Source: Smittium culicis (lineage: Eukaryota; Kickxellomycota; Harpellomycetes; Harpellales; Legeriomycetaceae). From it: a stretch of DNA of 50,413 bases. Below are positions 34,093-46,919 of this stretch, piece by piece. The notes beneath the pieces are model-generated. The model made no database searches. It had not been told where the DNA came from and saw only the letters and a list, made by a program, of their open reading frames with translations. A program made the translations under genes and the position numbers. The stretch is from positions 1 to 50,413 of the forward strand of contig LSSN01004744.1 in assembly GCA_001970855.1 (NCBI GenBank), read 5' to 3'. Position 1 is the first letter of the stretch. Each line of letters begins with the position of its first letter.

Positions 34093-37000
34093 TAAAAAAT
34101 CACTTTTAAGAGTAAAGAATCGCAGTACATTAGATCATATTAAATTATTACCCAATAAAAGTTTTTTTTTTTTTGCAAATAAAAAGTTTAAATTTAAATG
34201 AATAAAAAAAACGTTCTACTTTCCAAACCAAAAAATAATATTATTACCCCAATAATAATAAGTTACAGCAAAATGCTTATTTGGCTAAAAATAACCCATT
34301 TAGGCTTATACTGTGTGGAGATATGAGAGATTTTTTGGATTAAAAAAGGTTTTAAATTGTGCTATTAATAAACTCAATCATATTTGGAGACTATTTAACA
34401 AGCTCGAACTGGAGAAGCGTCTATTTTTGTTATAAAGTAAGTTATATTTGAGAAACTTGTGTGTATTCATACTTATTAAAACTTGCTACCTATTCTCAAA
34501 ATTCTTATTTTCGAAATTAATACATACATATTAAATTCCTTTTTTGTTGAAAAAAAGGCCTAAATTTTTTATGATTTTTTATCATATCAAATTGATATCT
34601 AAATAAATCAATTTTTAAGCTTACATTTTTAAATTGAAATTTGTATTTATTTACATATATATGCTTTATAACAAAAATAAATTAATTAGTTTACTCCAAA
34701 AGTATTTATTCGAATACAAAATTAAATCGCTGTATCATACTATAATCATTTTTTTATACTATATAAAAATATAGTTTTAATTTAGTTGATGTTTTAGAAG
34801 TAAACTTGTTTAAATACTCTTTAAAGTCCATGCTTAAAATACTTAAATAATAAAATTAGTTAAAAATAGGTATATGAGCGATTCTTTATGAAGAGTTCAT
34901 TTTATAGTGTGAATTGTTACGGTGTAAATGATTTCATTTTAATTATCATCCAATAAATAAATTCGGCACTTATTTCTAGAAAGTAAAAATTCTTAATTAA
35001 ATGAATAAGTAGAAAGACTGAATTACTTTTTCAATTCCATTAATAATATTTAAAATATCTGAATATCCAAGCTAATAAAATTATATTGCAAAAAAGTACT
35101 CTTTTCGTTCATAATCTTTTATATATAGAATTATTAAGGATAAAGTATCTATTTTTCTCATTTCACTTTTCAAGTAAGAATTAATCCAATGTATTGATTA
35201 TACTTTATTCGTTTTAAAGATTTTTGGATCCTATTAAAGATAATAAATAACTAGAATTACATTTGTTTAATACATATAATTTTTGAGCAATTTAAATAAA
35301 AAAGCATATTAACCTAAATCTAAATATGCTCTAATTAATATATTTTGTATTATAAAGATTATTTTTTTGATAACTACAAATATAGAACGGTGATAATCCT
35401 AATATTATGATTATTACCGTAAAACATTTTCATTATTTTAATTATACAATAAACGTTTTAAAAGTAGCTTATTTTATATTCAGTATTTTTTTTATATTAA
35501 TGTACTTTGATTTAATGACTAGAATATGATTTTAAAATTTATTTATAAATTAAACTTTTTGTACTATGTTTTAAACTAAAAACTTAATGTGAAAAAAATA
35601 TATTTACACAGTAAACATACTATACTTTTAATTTCACAATTATAGAATAAAAATCCTTATAGTATATTTTTCTAATGCTTATCTGATATCAAAGTAAATA
35701 ATTAATAAATAATAATAATCTATAAAATCATAATGTTAGAACTTCAAATTAAGATTATTTAGCCTTATTGTCTATCACTTTATAAAAAAGCCCTTGCGTA
35801 TATAAATTATTTTTGACGTCTATTTATAAGGAAATTAATCTGTTAAAGACTTTCGAAAAAAAAATATATGCTCTGCTAATCTATAATAGCTTCAAATCTA
35901 AGAAAATTCAAAAATATTCATACTGAATATATTAGAACTCACTTGTAAATTATTTTGATATTTACCAAAAAAATTGATGGCTTTAATTAAAAATAAAGAT
36001 TGGTTATATATTAAAAAATATTTTCATATTTATGTTAGGTAAAGGTATTTTTTCTAATATATAAACCATCCGATGATATTTTCTATTAAGATTTGAAGAC
36101 GAAAATAATGCTGCGAAGTGGGGAAAACTTATTTGAAAAGTTCCGCTCCTCGAAATAATTTCCGATTTTTAAGATTTGTTGTTGTGCTGATAAATTAAGA
36201 TTCGAGTAAAGTGCATGTTTTACAAACTTTAAGTATTATATCTGTTAATTTTAATTTTCTTTTCGCTTATATTTATATTCTCTATAATATGAATAAATTA
36301 TTAAAAATTATGGAAATCACAACTTTTTTCTTATACTTTGAATTTAAAAAAAATTCAGGGTAACTATACTCTGATTATATCAGCTAATTTAATCAATATA
36401 TCCATTTATTCATTTTTATCGAATCTCGTTTAATCTGGTATTTTAAATACTAACGATTATTTAAAACCTGGATTTTAAAGTAAAAATAAATCTAATTTAG
36501 TTTCATATAGGTTCTTTGAGTTTATTTTAATATTATAATTTTAAAATTGTTTAAATTAAACTTCACATTTTAATTGGTGTACTTTCCTCAAAATTTTTAA
36601 TTACCTATTGTTTTAAATTCCTGTTTTTATTTATCTTTTTTTAAAAAAAACTTTTTTTTCAGCGTTTATTCATAATAATCTAATATTAAACAAAAAAAAA
36701 GCTAGTAAAACATATTTTAAAAATGCTGGAAAATGTTGGAAATATTTAAAAATTTAAACCAACTCTCTTTCGCCGTTATAGCAGCTTCTTATTCACTTGA
36801 TATTTTTTTTCTGGGAGTGATTATAGTTAATTACTTTTATGGTTCAAATTTATATATTTCGTAGATGCAGAATTATTTGCATAATTAAGCTAAGCTTCGC
36901 TTAATAAAATCTTTTTTTAATTTTAAATAAATTATTTTATAACTATTCTTAACCTATTAAAAATATTCAATTTAATAAAAGTATGTTTTTTACAACTAAA

Positions 37001-40000
37001 CTTGAATAAATCTTATATCTAATAGACCAATTGTTACATTTTTTGATATTTACTTGTATGATAGTTTATTTAAAACAATTTTATTTATTTCAATTAACAT
37101 AATTCTACTAGTTATTTCTGTTTTTATTTATGACTAATTATTGAAAAAGCCCTTTTTTTGTCTATAAATATATTTCAAGCCTATAAATTTTAGTAAAAAT
37201 TTAGGTTTTTATTTAAGTAAAATATGTTAATTTTCAAATACAATTCCTATTAACAATTTAATGACAGAGAACATTTAATTCAAATCGTATCAATGTAAAT
37301 ATTTATTAACTGTCAAAATCATTAAATTCCATTTCGATTGGTATATATTTTAATTTTTTTTTTTTTGCTATTTATTATTTATAATTAGAATTTAATTAAA
37401 CTTATTTATATATATTTAGAATAGAATTACTGTAACCTTTTAAGAATTATACTAAGATTTTTAAAATTATTAAAATGATATATTTTTCTACAGTGAAAAT
37501 TTTTACTTTGAATTTAGTACATTATTGAGCTCTAAATAATTAATTAAAAATAATATAGTTTTTTTTTATCAATATTTAATTTTTCAATAATTTTTAGAAT
37601 ATTTAAACAAAGATATTACGAATATCAAAAGATAAATTAAATTCATCATAATTTCCTATAAATTTAACGCAACTGTCGAGAAAAAGATCCTTTTCCAATT
37701 ATTCTATGAGTTCCGTAATAAAAAATCAAAATAATGCACAGCGGACAGTCATTTACAGTCATTTTTTTGAAAAAAAATCAAATAGACATATTTTTTCATA
37801 TTCTTACAAAAAAATTTTTATTAGTTTAGTTTTATTTAATTTTATACTAATTTTACACCAAATAAAAATAAAACAATTATATAAAAGTACAAAATTAATT
37901 TAATAATTTAAAAAAGCCTATTTTACTAGCAGCAATAAAAAACGCATATATTTATACCTTATTTCTCCATTTTAATAATTTTTTAATACAGTATAAAGTG
38001 ACTAATCATATTCAAAAATTTCTAATTTACGCTGAATTTATGGCCGCGTATGAAAGAAACTCCTCAAATGATATCTCAATAACTTTTCTGCGCCAATAGT
38101 TCTTATATTAAAATTCATGTATAAAAGCTAAACCTTCCATATATTTACTATTTATATAACTGTGATGACTAACAGGAAAATATTATATATCTAGGAAAAA
38201 ATAGAATCGGAAAAAATGTAAATAAATTTTTACTCCATAAAGTTTATTTTAACTTAATATTTTTATTATTTTATGATGTTTTTGAATCCCATAAGCGTTT
38301 AATAATTTAACCAAAGTGTCTATTATAATAATAATCATCTGGTTATATTAAATTCGAACTAAAAAAATATTTTTTCATTAATATTATATACATGCTACTT
38401 AAATATTAACAATAATTTTTAACTTTCAATTATGTGTTTTAATCGCTTAATTCTAACTTTTTATCAAATTATTGAAAAAAAGTAAATAAGATACTTTTAT
38501 TATTTCGAATTTTTTAAGGAAAACTCAAAAATAAATTTATTCTATTCAATAAAACTTTGATAATAAATATCTAGTTCAATTTTTAGAATTTACTACTTTT
38601 TGTTGAATAATATTATGATATTTTCGCAGATATATTACAATTTATATTTAGATAAATTATTAATCTTTATCACACAAAAATTCAATAAATTCTTATTGAA
38701 TTTTTTATTTTATTCATAAAATATACACAAGTTATATGTAAATAATATTTCTTTATATTAGAAAAAATTAATCTAAATATAAATGATTTTAATCAACACT
38801 ACCAGTGATATTAATCGGTTATTAATATAAAAAAATAATATATAACTTTAAAAAAGTATAGTATTAATTCGGAGTCTCGAATATAGTATCATAAAATAAT
38901 TAATACAATTTAAATAATATTTTATATTATCTACTTGATATTTTTTTTTCTATCAATATTATTAATAATTATTTATGGGGATATCAACAATGAAGAAAAT
39001 ATCTAAAATTAGTGCTAATTGAATTTATTTAAATAAATTTTAATTTTGATATCTTTTTGAAATTAAATTCATATTTCTTTATATATTTATATAATATATA
39101 CGTTTCAATTTTATCTTTATTGAGTTATATCATCTTATCAGATTTTTATCGATTAATTACTTACTAAAAGTATTATTATTGATAAATAAACTCCATATTT
39201 TAGCAGTTTAAAGATTATTATACCATCATCAATAGTTTTTATTTAATTAAAATTTTAAAATTTTGATATAAAAAATATTTTAGCTATTTGAGTTAATTTA
39301 TCAGAAAATTAACGAACGTTTGCACCAATTTTAAATTAATCTTACATCACAAAATTTTATTTTATAAGTTGAAAATTTTAAATATTAATAAATTTAAAAT
39401 GTATTATTGTATGAAACGTATCATTTATTTAAAATAAACATAAATTTTATAATTTTACGTGGTAAAATTATCAATAAAATAAGAATATACTATATAAAAC
39501 TTTGCTTTATATATTTCAGCTCTTAGATATTATCACATATACATATTTTAATATGATAAATAGTAAAAATCATATCTAACAACTATCTATAATTTTTAAT
39601 ATTTATATTATATTACAGCGAAATTAGATTCATCCAGTTGAAATTTTAACAAACTCAATTTTTCTCAATTAACTATCTTCTAAATAGTTTTATGATTATA
39701 GCTACATATTATTATATAATATGACGGTTATTTGAGAATACTTTACTTAAATTAGCGCAAAATATTGAATAAATTATTTTTAGAGCTTATTTTTATTTTA
39801 TTTATCGAATTTTATGCGAATGATTGTGTTTTTTTTAAAATATAAAACCGTTTTTAATTCAGGTATATATATAACATTCTGATAAAATAAATATTATAAT
39901 TATATAAAAATATATTAAAAAAGTAATAGAGTTACCAAATATATATCTAGAAAACGTTTATTATTTTATAAAATAAAAAAATTTTTTTATTCATATGATT

Positions 40001-41896
40001 TATTAAGTGGATTAGTTTTTATATATTATTTAATAACTTATTATTTTTTGTATAACATAGATTCATTAATATTTTTATACTATAGAAATATTGATTCGTA
40101 TAATTCTATTCATCTTGAGTTTTATTATTTCCTGTTAATTTTTATACAATAATCAAAAAGCGAGCGTTATTCAAGAAATTATTTATGGAAAAGTTAGCTC
40201 AAGCTTAAATAACATTTTAAAATAAAAATTATTGTTATGATAAAATCTAATTTTTATAATATAGAAATAAAATTAATCAAAAAATTTTAAGTTTTGATTG
40301 ATTTTTTCTTTTGCAACTTTTAATTAATGTAATAATTTTTGATTTAAAATTATTTTTTATGTTATTTTGACTTGAAAATAATAATATGTGCGAGATAATT
40401 AGTATGTGCGGTTTAGATTTTTATACATTATTTATATACTATGAATAATAATATTAAATTATTATAACCAGATAATTTATACTATAAAAATTTCTAATGT
40501 ATTAGATATTAGTTGTAGGGCTGATGAACAAGATAATTTTTTTTGAAATATTTCTCCTCTAAAAATTCTCCCTAATAAATACTATTATATATGTGTGACT
40601 TGCTCAATTATAGAAATATTCTATAATATTTATTATCAAATAGTTTTGTCATTTATTATTGATTATAATTTTATTTAAAATTTAATAAATATTTTGAATA
40701 AAAATATGATTAGATTTTATTAAAGTAATAAAATATTTTCTTTAAATATAATACTATGTACTTTTATAAATTAGAATAAGCCCTATTTTAATAGCGTCAA
40801 ATTGTGTTTTCCTATTTACTTCTGGGAAATAATTTAAAAGTTATTGGTATTTTTTTTATAATTTATCATAATAATTACGAGGGTATAAATAAATTTACTT
40901 GTATTTAAATTAATAAAAAGGGTTACAAATTTTATATAATTTTGAATTTTTATATTATTAATCGAAAAATTTCTTATTTTTGCACTTTTTTACAAAAAAA
41001 TAAACTATTAAAAAAGCCACAGACTTGAGCATATAAAATTTTAGCTATGTATTAATTTAAATTACTATTCATAAAGTATAAGTATCTATATGCATGTTTA
41101 TTTTTTAATTTTAAACCATATAAATTATATTGAAATAATTTTATGAATAAGTTTTTAAAAACTTTTTAGATTGAACTATATAGAAAAATTTATATTGGAT
41201 AATATTTTAGATAAATTAATCCTGAAATAAAATTAGGGGGTTGGTTTGAAGCTTGGCTTTTCAAATATATCTTTACGCCTGTAAATTTTAAAATACTTAT
41301 AAATATATTGATAGAGTAGAAAGATTGAGATATTAAATTTACTCGAATAAATTATGCCTAAAATGATATAAAAATCAATTTCTTTAAACTTTATAAACTT
41401 AAAGAATATATGCTAATTAAATAACACTATTAAATTTAAAATAAGTAATTAGAATTATTAAATTAAAATAAAAATTTTTACTAAATTTTGAAAAACAGAC
41501 GATCTTAGGCTTAATTTAATTATATTTTAAAATTTTAGTACGGATATTGAAATTTACATAAGTGCACTAATAAATTAAAAATGATTATAATTATGATAAT
41601 TTAACATAACATAAGTTGTAATATTTTTTTAAAACTCTAGGTTACTATTAATTAATTAAAATATCAAAAAATAAATATAAAAAACTAAAATTCAAATATT
41701 TTTAATAAACTCAAAATATAAATTATCATTGACATATATTAGGTTATCTTAAATAAAGACTAATTAGGCGATAAAAAACCATTTTAAACATTCGCGAAAA
41801 TTCGACCATTATTTTTTTATAAGAAAAAAATTCGTTTATTATGAAAGTTTTATTTTTTATCTATTATATTGGAATAAAGTAAAATGATTTTAAATT
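34093..41896. other. Extremely AT-rich gene desert, part 1
   Basis: About 7.8 kb without a supportable gene. Hand-counted 60-base lines (for example 36541, 39001 and 40201) contain 6-11 G+C, roughly 10-18% GC. The only frame of note, 37706-37903, is Lys/Ile/Phe low complexity. No RNA genes recognised. No satellite array is obvious by eye. Confidence 0.65.
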
Positions 41897-42006
41897 AAAT
41901 GATAATGATAAATGATAAATGATAAATGATAAATGATAAATGATAAATGATAAATGATAAATGATAAATGATAAATGATAATGATAAATGATAAATGATA
42001 AATGAT
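41897..42006 (+). repeat. Heptamer tandem repeat (AAATGAT)n
   Basis: A 110-bp array of about 14 AAATGAT heptamers with two 6-bp AATGAT variants, one near each end (around 41904 and 41978). The copies are otherwise identical, pointing to recent slippage. It lies inside the AT-rich desert. Confidence 0.95.
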
Positions 42007-43740
42007 TTATTGTATTTTAATTTAGTTATAGTTTTAGGTAGTTTTTCTTGTTATTGAGGCATTTGATACAAAAATTTTATAAATTATTTTTATTTAACGA
42101 TGCTTGTGATATAATAGTATAAAATTTTATACTTTTTATATTAAAGAGATATTAAAATTTTTATTATAATCGTAAAAAAAAACTTTCCATACAAGTTAGT
42201 GTCTTTATTAATGACATCTTGATTATATGTGTTTTGAAATTAATATGAAATATAAAATTTATTCTATAAATATCAAAAAATAAAAATATATTTACTAGTA
42301 AAAGAGCAATAAAAACTTTTTTTGAGGCTATATAGATGAAATTTATAAATTTGAACGGTAGATTCAATAAAAATAGATAAAAATTTTTTGTATAGAAAAT
42401 TAACTCGTAATTAGATTATTTAATATCATGATTGTTACAAAAATTATCCTTGATTTTAATAATAAATACATTAAATCAACGTGATATAGCTATAAAAATA
42501 TATTATGTTATATGAAATTATTTTTATAATATATATGTACAAATTTATATTAAAAATAATTTAACACAGCTAAATAGTGTATATTGAAACTCTTTAAAAA
42601 ATTTCGATTATATAAAAATACATTTTAAAGATATTTTTTTGTATTTTATGATCAATTTATCATAATCTATGGTAAAATTTCAAATATTACTCAAAATTAA
42701 AAAAATTTATAAATTTATTATTTTTTTTGAATCGAATATACTAATAAAAATTAATTATTAAATTATTAATAATAAGACTTTGATAGAACATTGAATTAAT
42801 AGCATTAATTTAATAAAGAACAAAGATTTCATTAAAGAGTATGACTTTTAAGGTGAAATATAAACTCAAGTTTTACTAATTATTTATAGGGGTTTCTAAT
42901 AGCTTATTACAAATGGTTGAAATAAAATCTAATTGAATTTTTTATTGGTTAAATAATTGATCAAACTATTAATTACTTTTACATTACTATCTGATAACTA
43001 TTATTATTTTGCCATAATTAAGAAATTTGCAAATTATTATAGAATTTTTTGAAATTTGAAATAATTACAATTTAATTCAAGATGAGCAGGTGTTTTCACG
43101 AGTTTAAATTCGTTTATAAACGCTATAAATAGAGGATTAAAGATTAATAAACTATTGAATTTTACTAAAATTTTATCGCAATTTATTTAATAATAAATTA
43201 CATTTTGAAGGATACTGATATTTAAAAAAAATTGATAAAAAATCAGAGTATGTATATAATTTTATTATTAGATGATTATGAATTTACAGAATGAATTTCC
43301 GTTGGGAAATAATTAATTTTTAGAAAAAAATTAATATTAAAAGTCCTATCCCAAATTTAAAAACTATTATGGCAATATATAAGTAATATGATTTTAAGTT
43401 GGAAAGAATTAAATTTTAATTTGAATGTGAATGTGAATTTGTATGTATATGTATAATATTTTCTCCACATTATTCTTATTATATTAAGCTATTTGAAACA
43501 TCAATATTATAATTATGATGCATCAATAAAAATTTTTACAACTACATCAGTTTATAACATAGATTTAAACAAATTTTTATTCTATAAATTAATATTTTAA
43601 AAAATGAATAGAAAAACATTTCAAAGATTGGGTGTTTTTACAATATAAATTTGCTATTAACCAGATTTAGTTTAGAATTTAGAATTTACTATTAAATGAT
43701 ATCGATAAGATATATATAGATGTTAAATTTTTCAAATTAA
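42007..43740. other. Extremely AT-rich gene desert, part 2
   Basis: About 1.7 kb, AT-rich, no gene seen. Short GAATGT/GTATGT-like iterations occur at 43423-43452. Confidence 0.6.
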
Positions 43741-43772
43741 GATTATAAGATTATAAGATCATAAGATCATAA
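43741..43772 (+). repeat. Octamer tandem repeat, four units
   Basis: GATTATAA twice followed by GATCATAA twice, 32 bp. A single T/C change distinguishes the two pairs. Confidence 0.85.
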
Positions 43773-45560
43773 TTGTAATAAAAATAGGTTCTCTTCACAT
43801 AATAATCTCACATATACATTATTAAAAAATAATAATCCCTATTTTACTATTTTTAATAAAAAATCAATTAATAAAATCATTTTCAATCATAATAAACAGT
43901 TTTATTTAAGATATAATAAATATATATTTTTAACTGGTTGAATAATTTTTAAAATAGTTTAAATAATAATTAAGACATTTGAATAAAGCCTAATAATTAA
44001 TTTGTTTGAATATATCATCTAACGATAAACATATTCAGAATATTTTTATTAATTTAAATAAAATTTTTACTATAATTTAATATCAGATATATTTTAATTG
44101 TTTAGTCATAGATAATTTTAGATCAAATTTCTACATCTTTTAATCATATTAATTAAATTTTTTTAGACAGTTCATTTATAAATATATCTATTAAAGTTTT
44201 TTTTGGTAACTATAGTTTTATTCGTATTGATTAATTTATTTTTAAAATTAACTCAAATATAAAATAATTAAATATTAAGAATAATTGATTTTTATTTTTA
44301 ATCTATGCAGTATAAATAGATAACCTAAAATTTAATATTCTATGATATAAAACTCTAAATAGTATATTAAAAATGATATTAAAATAGTGAATATCAAGAA
44401 TTTACTATTTCTCTATCTGGTAAAAGCTTTAGATAATATACATATGCTGTATAATGAAAATTATATTTATCAAAAATGCTGAATCTAGAATCCAAAATAA
44501 TATCAAATATGATAAAAAAAATTGAATTAACATTTAAAAAAATAAAGCAAAAATTAGGATTATGAAAAAAAAAAAAGTTGAACAATTAAAGACAATGAAT
44601 CAAAAAAATCAGGATCGACCAAAAAAATTATAAGCCTCTCTTAGTGAATATTTAATAACTTTTCTTTTCGTGGTAGATATTACTAGATTAATAAGTGCTG
44701 CGATTATTGCTCATATTAAAATTTACTTTTATTTTTTGAAACTCACTACTTTGAAAAAAATTTTAGCATCATTTTAATCTTAATTTATTATTATTCTTTA
44801 AACCAAAATTGATACCTAAAAAATTAAATAAAAAGCGCTATAATTTATTTTGATAAAATTGATAATAATGTTTTTTTTCCACATAGCTTAGCAGTTATCC
44901 TCAGCTCATTTTTTCTTATTTTAAAATCTTCAGTGGCAAATAAAGATAGCAGTAGGTATTCAAGGCCACAGACAAATATTTTTAAAACTAAAAAAAAATA
45001 AAAGCGATAAAAATCTTTAAATTTCTGGGAAATTGGTGGGTTTTATTTTTCAATATAAAAATGGCCCTTGTGAATTTTTTTGGTGTATTTTATTGTAAAA
45101 TTGAGATTTGCGAGTAGATTTAAAGGAGCTCTATGCACTAGACAAATTTTCATAAGCTGTATATTCACCTTAAAATATTAATGTATTATCCTGAAAAATT
45201 GCGATTAAATAGTTAATTAACATTATATTTTCAAAATATTATCGTTTAAATAGCATTTTTAAAAGTTATAGTTAATTATTAATATAAAACGGAATACACA
45301 TTGGTTATAAGTAATATTTTAGCTTTGTGCATTTTTCTATAAATTTCTGTGGCAAATATAGATATTGTTTAATAAAATCATACTGTGTCAAATGAAAATT
45401 TACTTGGTATTTGTATTACTAGCACAGAAATTTAATAAGCGAGTGTTGATTTATTCAGTGAATTAAGTAGCACAAAGGCTGTAAAACTGATATTGAATTT
45501 ATAGCCATGCTAATTAAAAAATTCAAATTGAAATTCCATAAATTAATTTTTCAGAAATAT
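43773..45560. other. AT-rich gene desert, part 3
   Basis: About 1.8 kb. Very AT-rich to about 44880, then somewhat higher GC. A 63-codon frame on the minus strand (44394-44585) is Phe/Ile/Asn low complexity and not called. Nothing else recognised. Confidence 0.6.
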
Positions 45561-45759
45561 TTAACCCTTTCCCGTCGAACACCAATATAATAAATTTTAT
45601 TTTATGAATCGTTTATGATTTAAAAGATAGTTTAATATTTACTATCATTTTACTATACACGAATACACATCTGAATATCGATATTATGGTACTTTATTAA
45701 GACACAGTTGGCTATATTTGGTAGACCAAAAACAGTCAAATTTCCCGTGAAAGGGTTAA
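45561..45759 (+). mobile_element. TTAA MITE, copy 6
   Basis: The element spans 45565-45755 (191 bp) with perfect TTAA at 45561-45564 and 45756-45759. The left end is CCCTTTCCCGTCGAACACC. The right end, reversed, is CCCTTTCACGGGAAATTTGA. Internal GAATCGTTTATGATTTAAAA and GTTGGCTATATTTGG match copy 3. Same orientation as copy 3. Confidence 0.85.
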
Positions 45760-45788
45760 AAAATATTGGGGGTGATGCAGATGCAACT
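45760..45788. other. Short spacer between MITE copies 6 and 7
   Basis: Only about 30 bp separate the two same-orientation elements, so they lie almost in tandem. Confidence 0.6.
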
Positions 45789-45982
45789 TGAACTCTTTCG
45801 CGCCAAACGCTCAAAAAAAACGTATTTAATGATTCGTCTATGATTTAAAATCAAATTAATTATTTGCTACTATTCTTCAACAAACCAATAATCTTATGAG
45901 ACTCGAATTAAATCAATTTTATTGAACTCAGTTGGTTATATTTTGTAAATCAAAAAAAGTCTACCGCCCTTGTTAGGGTTAA
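45789..45982 (+). mobile_element. TTAA MITE, copy 7
   Basis: The element spans 45793-45978 (186 bp). The left flank is TGAA (one base off TTAA), and the right flank TTAA is at 45979-45982. The left end is CTCTTTCGCGCCAAACGCTC. The right end, reversed, is CCCTAACAAGGGCGGTAGAC. Internal ATGATTCGTCTATGATTTAA, GAGACTCGAATTAAAT and GTTGGTTATATTTTG match the family. Both ends have base changes, so it is older than copies 3 or 6. Confidence 0.8.
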
Positions 45983-46919
45983 GAGATAAATGAACTATAT
46001 ATATATTTTTAATTTCTAAATTATTACTGTTAGTATTTTTAAAAGGTATATGGATAGGGTAATACCCATTAATTTACTATTCATCAGGTTTATGAAAGAA
46101 AATTATTTTTCTCTCGCTGAATTTTGCAGACTCAACCAGTGATTTTTTATAGCTGGAATTGAGATGAGCAATTTAAGCTATGCAAAACCTATGAATAGCT
46201 ATCAATAAAAGAATAAAAGTATAAAATTATACTAAAAATAAATTTCTTTTGTACTTTATTCAGAATACTTAATTTATCCTTCCACATCTTAAAATATTAA
46301 TCGACGACTTGCACTAGTAAAAAAAAAAATTAATAAAAAGAATATTACGCATTTTACCCTTAAAGAAAAAAACGTCCTTTTTTTCAGTTCTTATTTCATT
46401 ACAAACCGAATTTAATAATATAAAAGGTATCAGTTGGATTTATTTATTATTTTAGCTGATCTCAAGAATATATAGAAAGGCGAATAAGGTCGTATAGGTG
46501 TGCGAGGGAGGGGGGGGGAGGTAATAAATCTGTTTGTTGAATTGTGCCACCTTGAATGGGTATTTTCTTTTTTTTATACTTTTTAAAGGATATTAAAGAT
46601 TTTATAAGCTAGTGGAGAAATGATTTTTCAAGTGCAATGTATAAATTGGAAATTTCATATTAATTAGTGTGCTAATGCATAGAAACTTATTATTGTATCG
46701 ATTAAATTATATTGCAATTTAAAAAAAATCAGGAAATTTGTTAATATCTATATGAATAATTGGTGTGCTAAATACTATGAAAAGATAGCTAATGTATGAG
46801 AATATGTTGTAAAGTTGAAATAATAGGTGTCAAAATGTAAATAATTGCTACGAATTTTTTTATTAATTTAGAAAATTACTTAGTTTACTTTTTATTAAAA
46901 AAAAAAGTAAAGAAAAGAC
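45983..46919. other. 3' flank of the EH/SH3 scaffold gene
   Basis: About 0.94 kb, AT-rich, with a G-rich stretch at 46500-46521 (GAGGGAGGGGGGGGGAGG). No gene seen. Confidence 0.5.

Noticed and set aside
37706..37903. 65-codon ORF in the desert
   Set aside because: Lys/Ile/Phe/Ser low complexity with no motif; frames of this length are expected in such AT-rich DNA over 16 kb.
34093..45560. Mitochondrial DNA insertion (numt) explaining the low GC
   Set aside because: No cox, cob, nad, atp or rRNA-like sequence was recognised, and the composition resembles other intergenic DNA in the window such as 1.1-4.0 kb.
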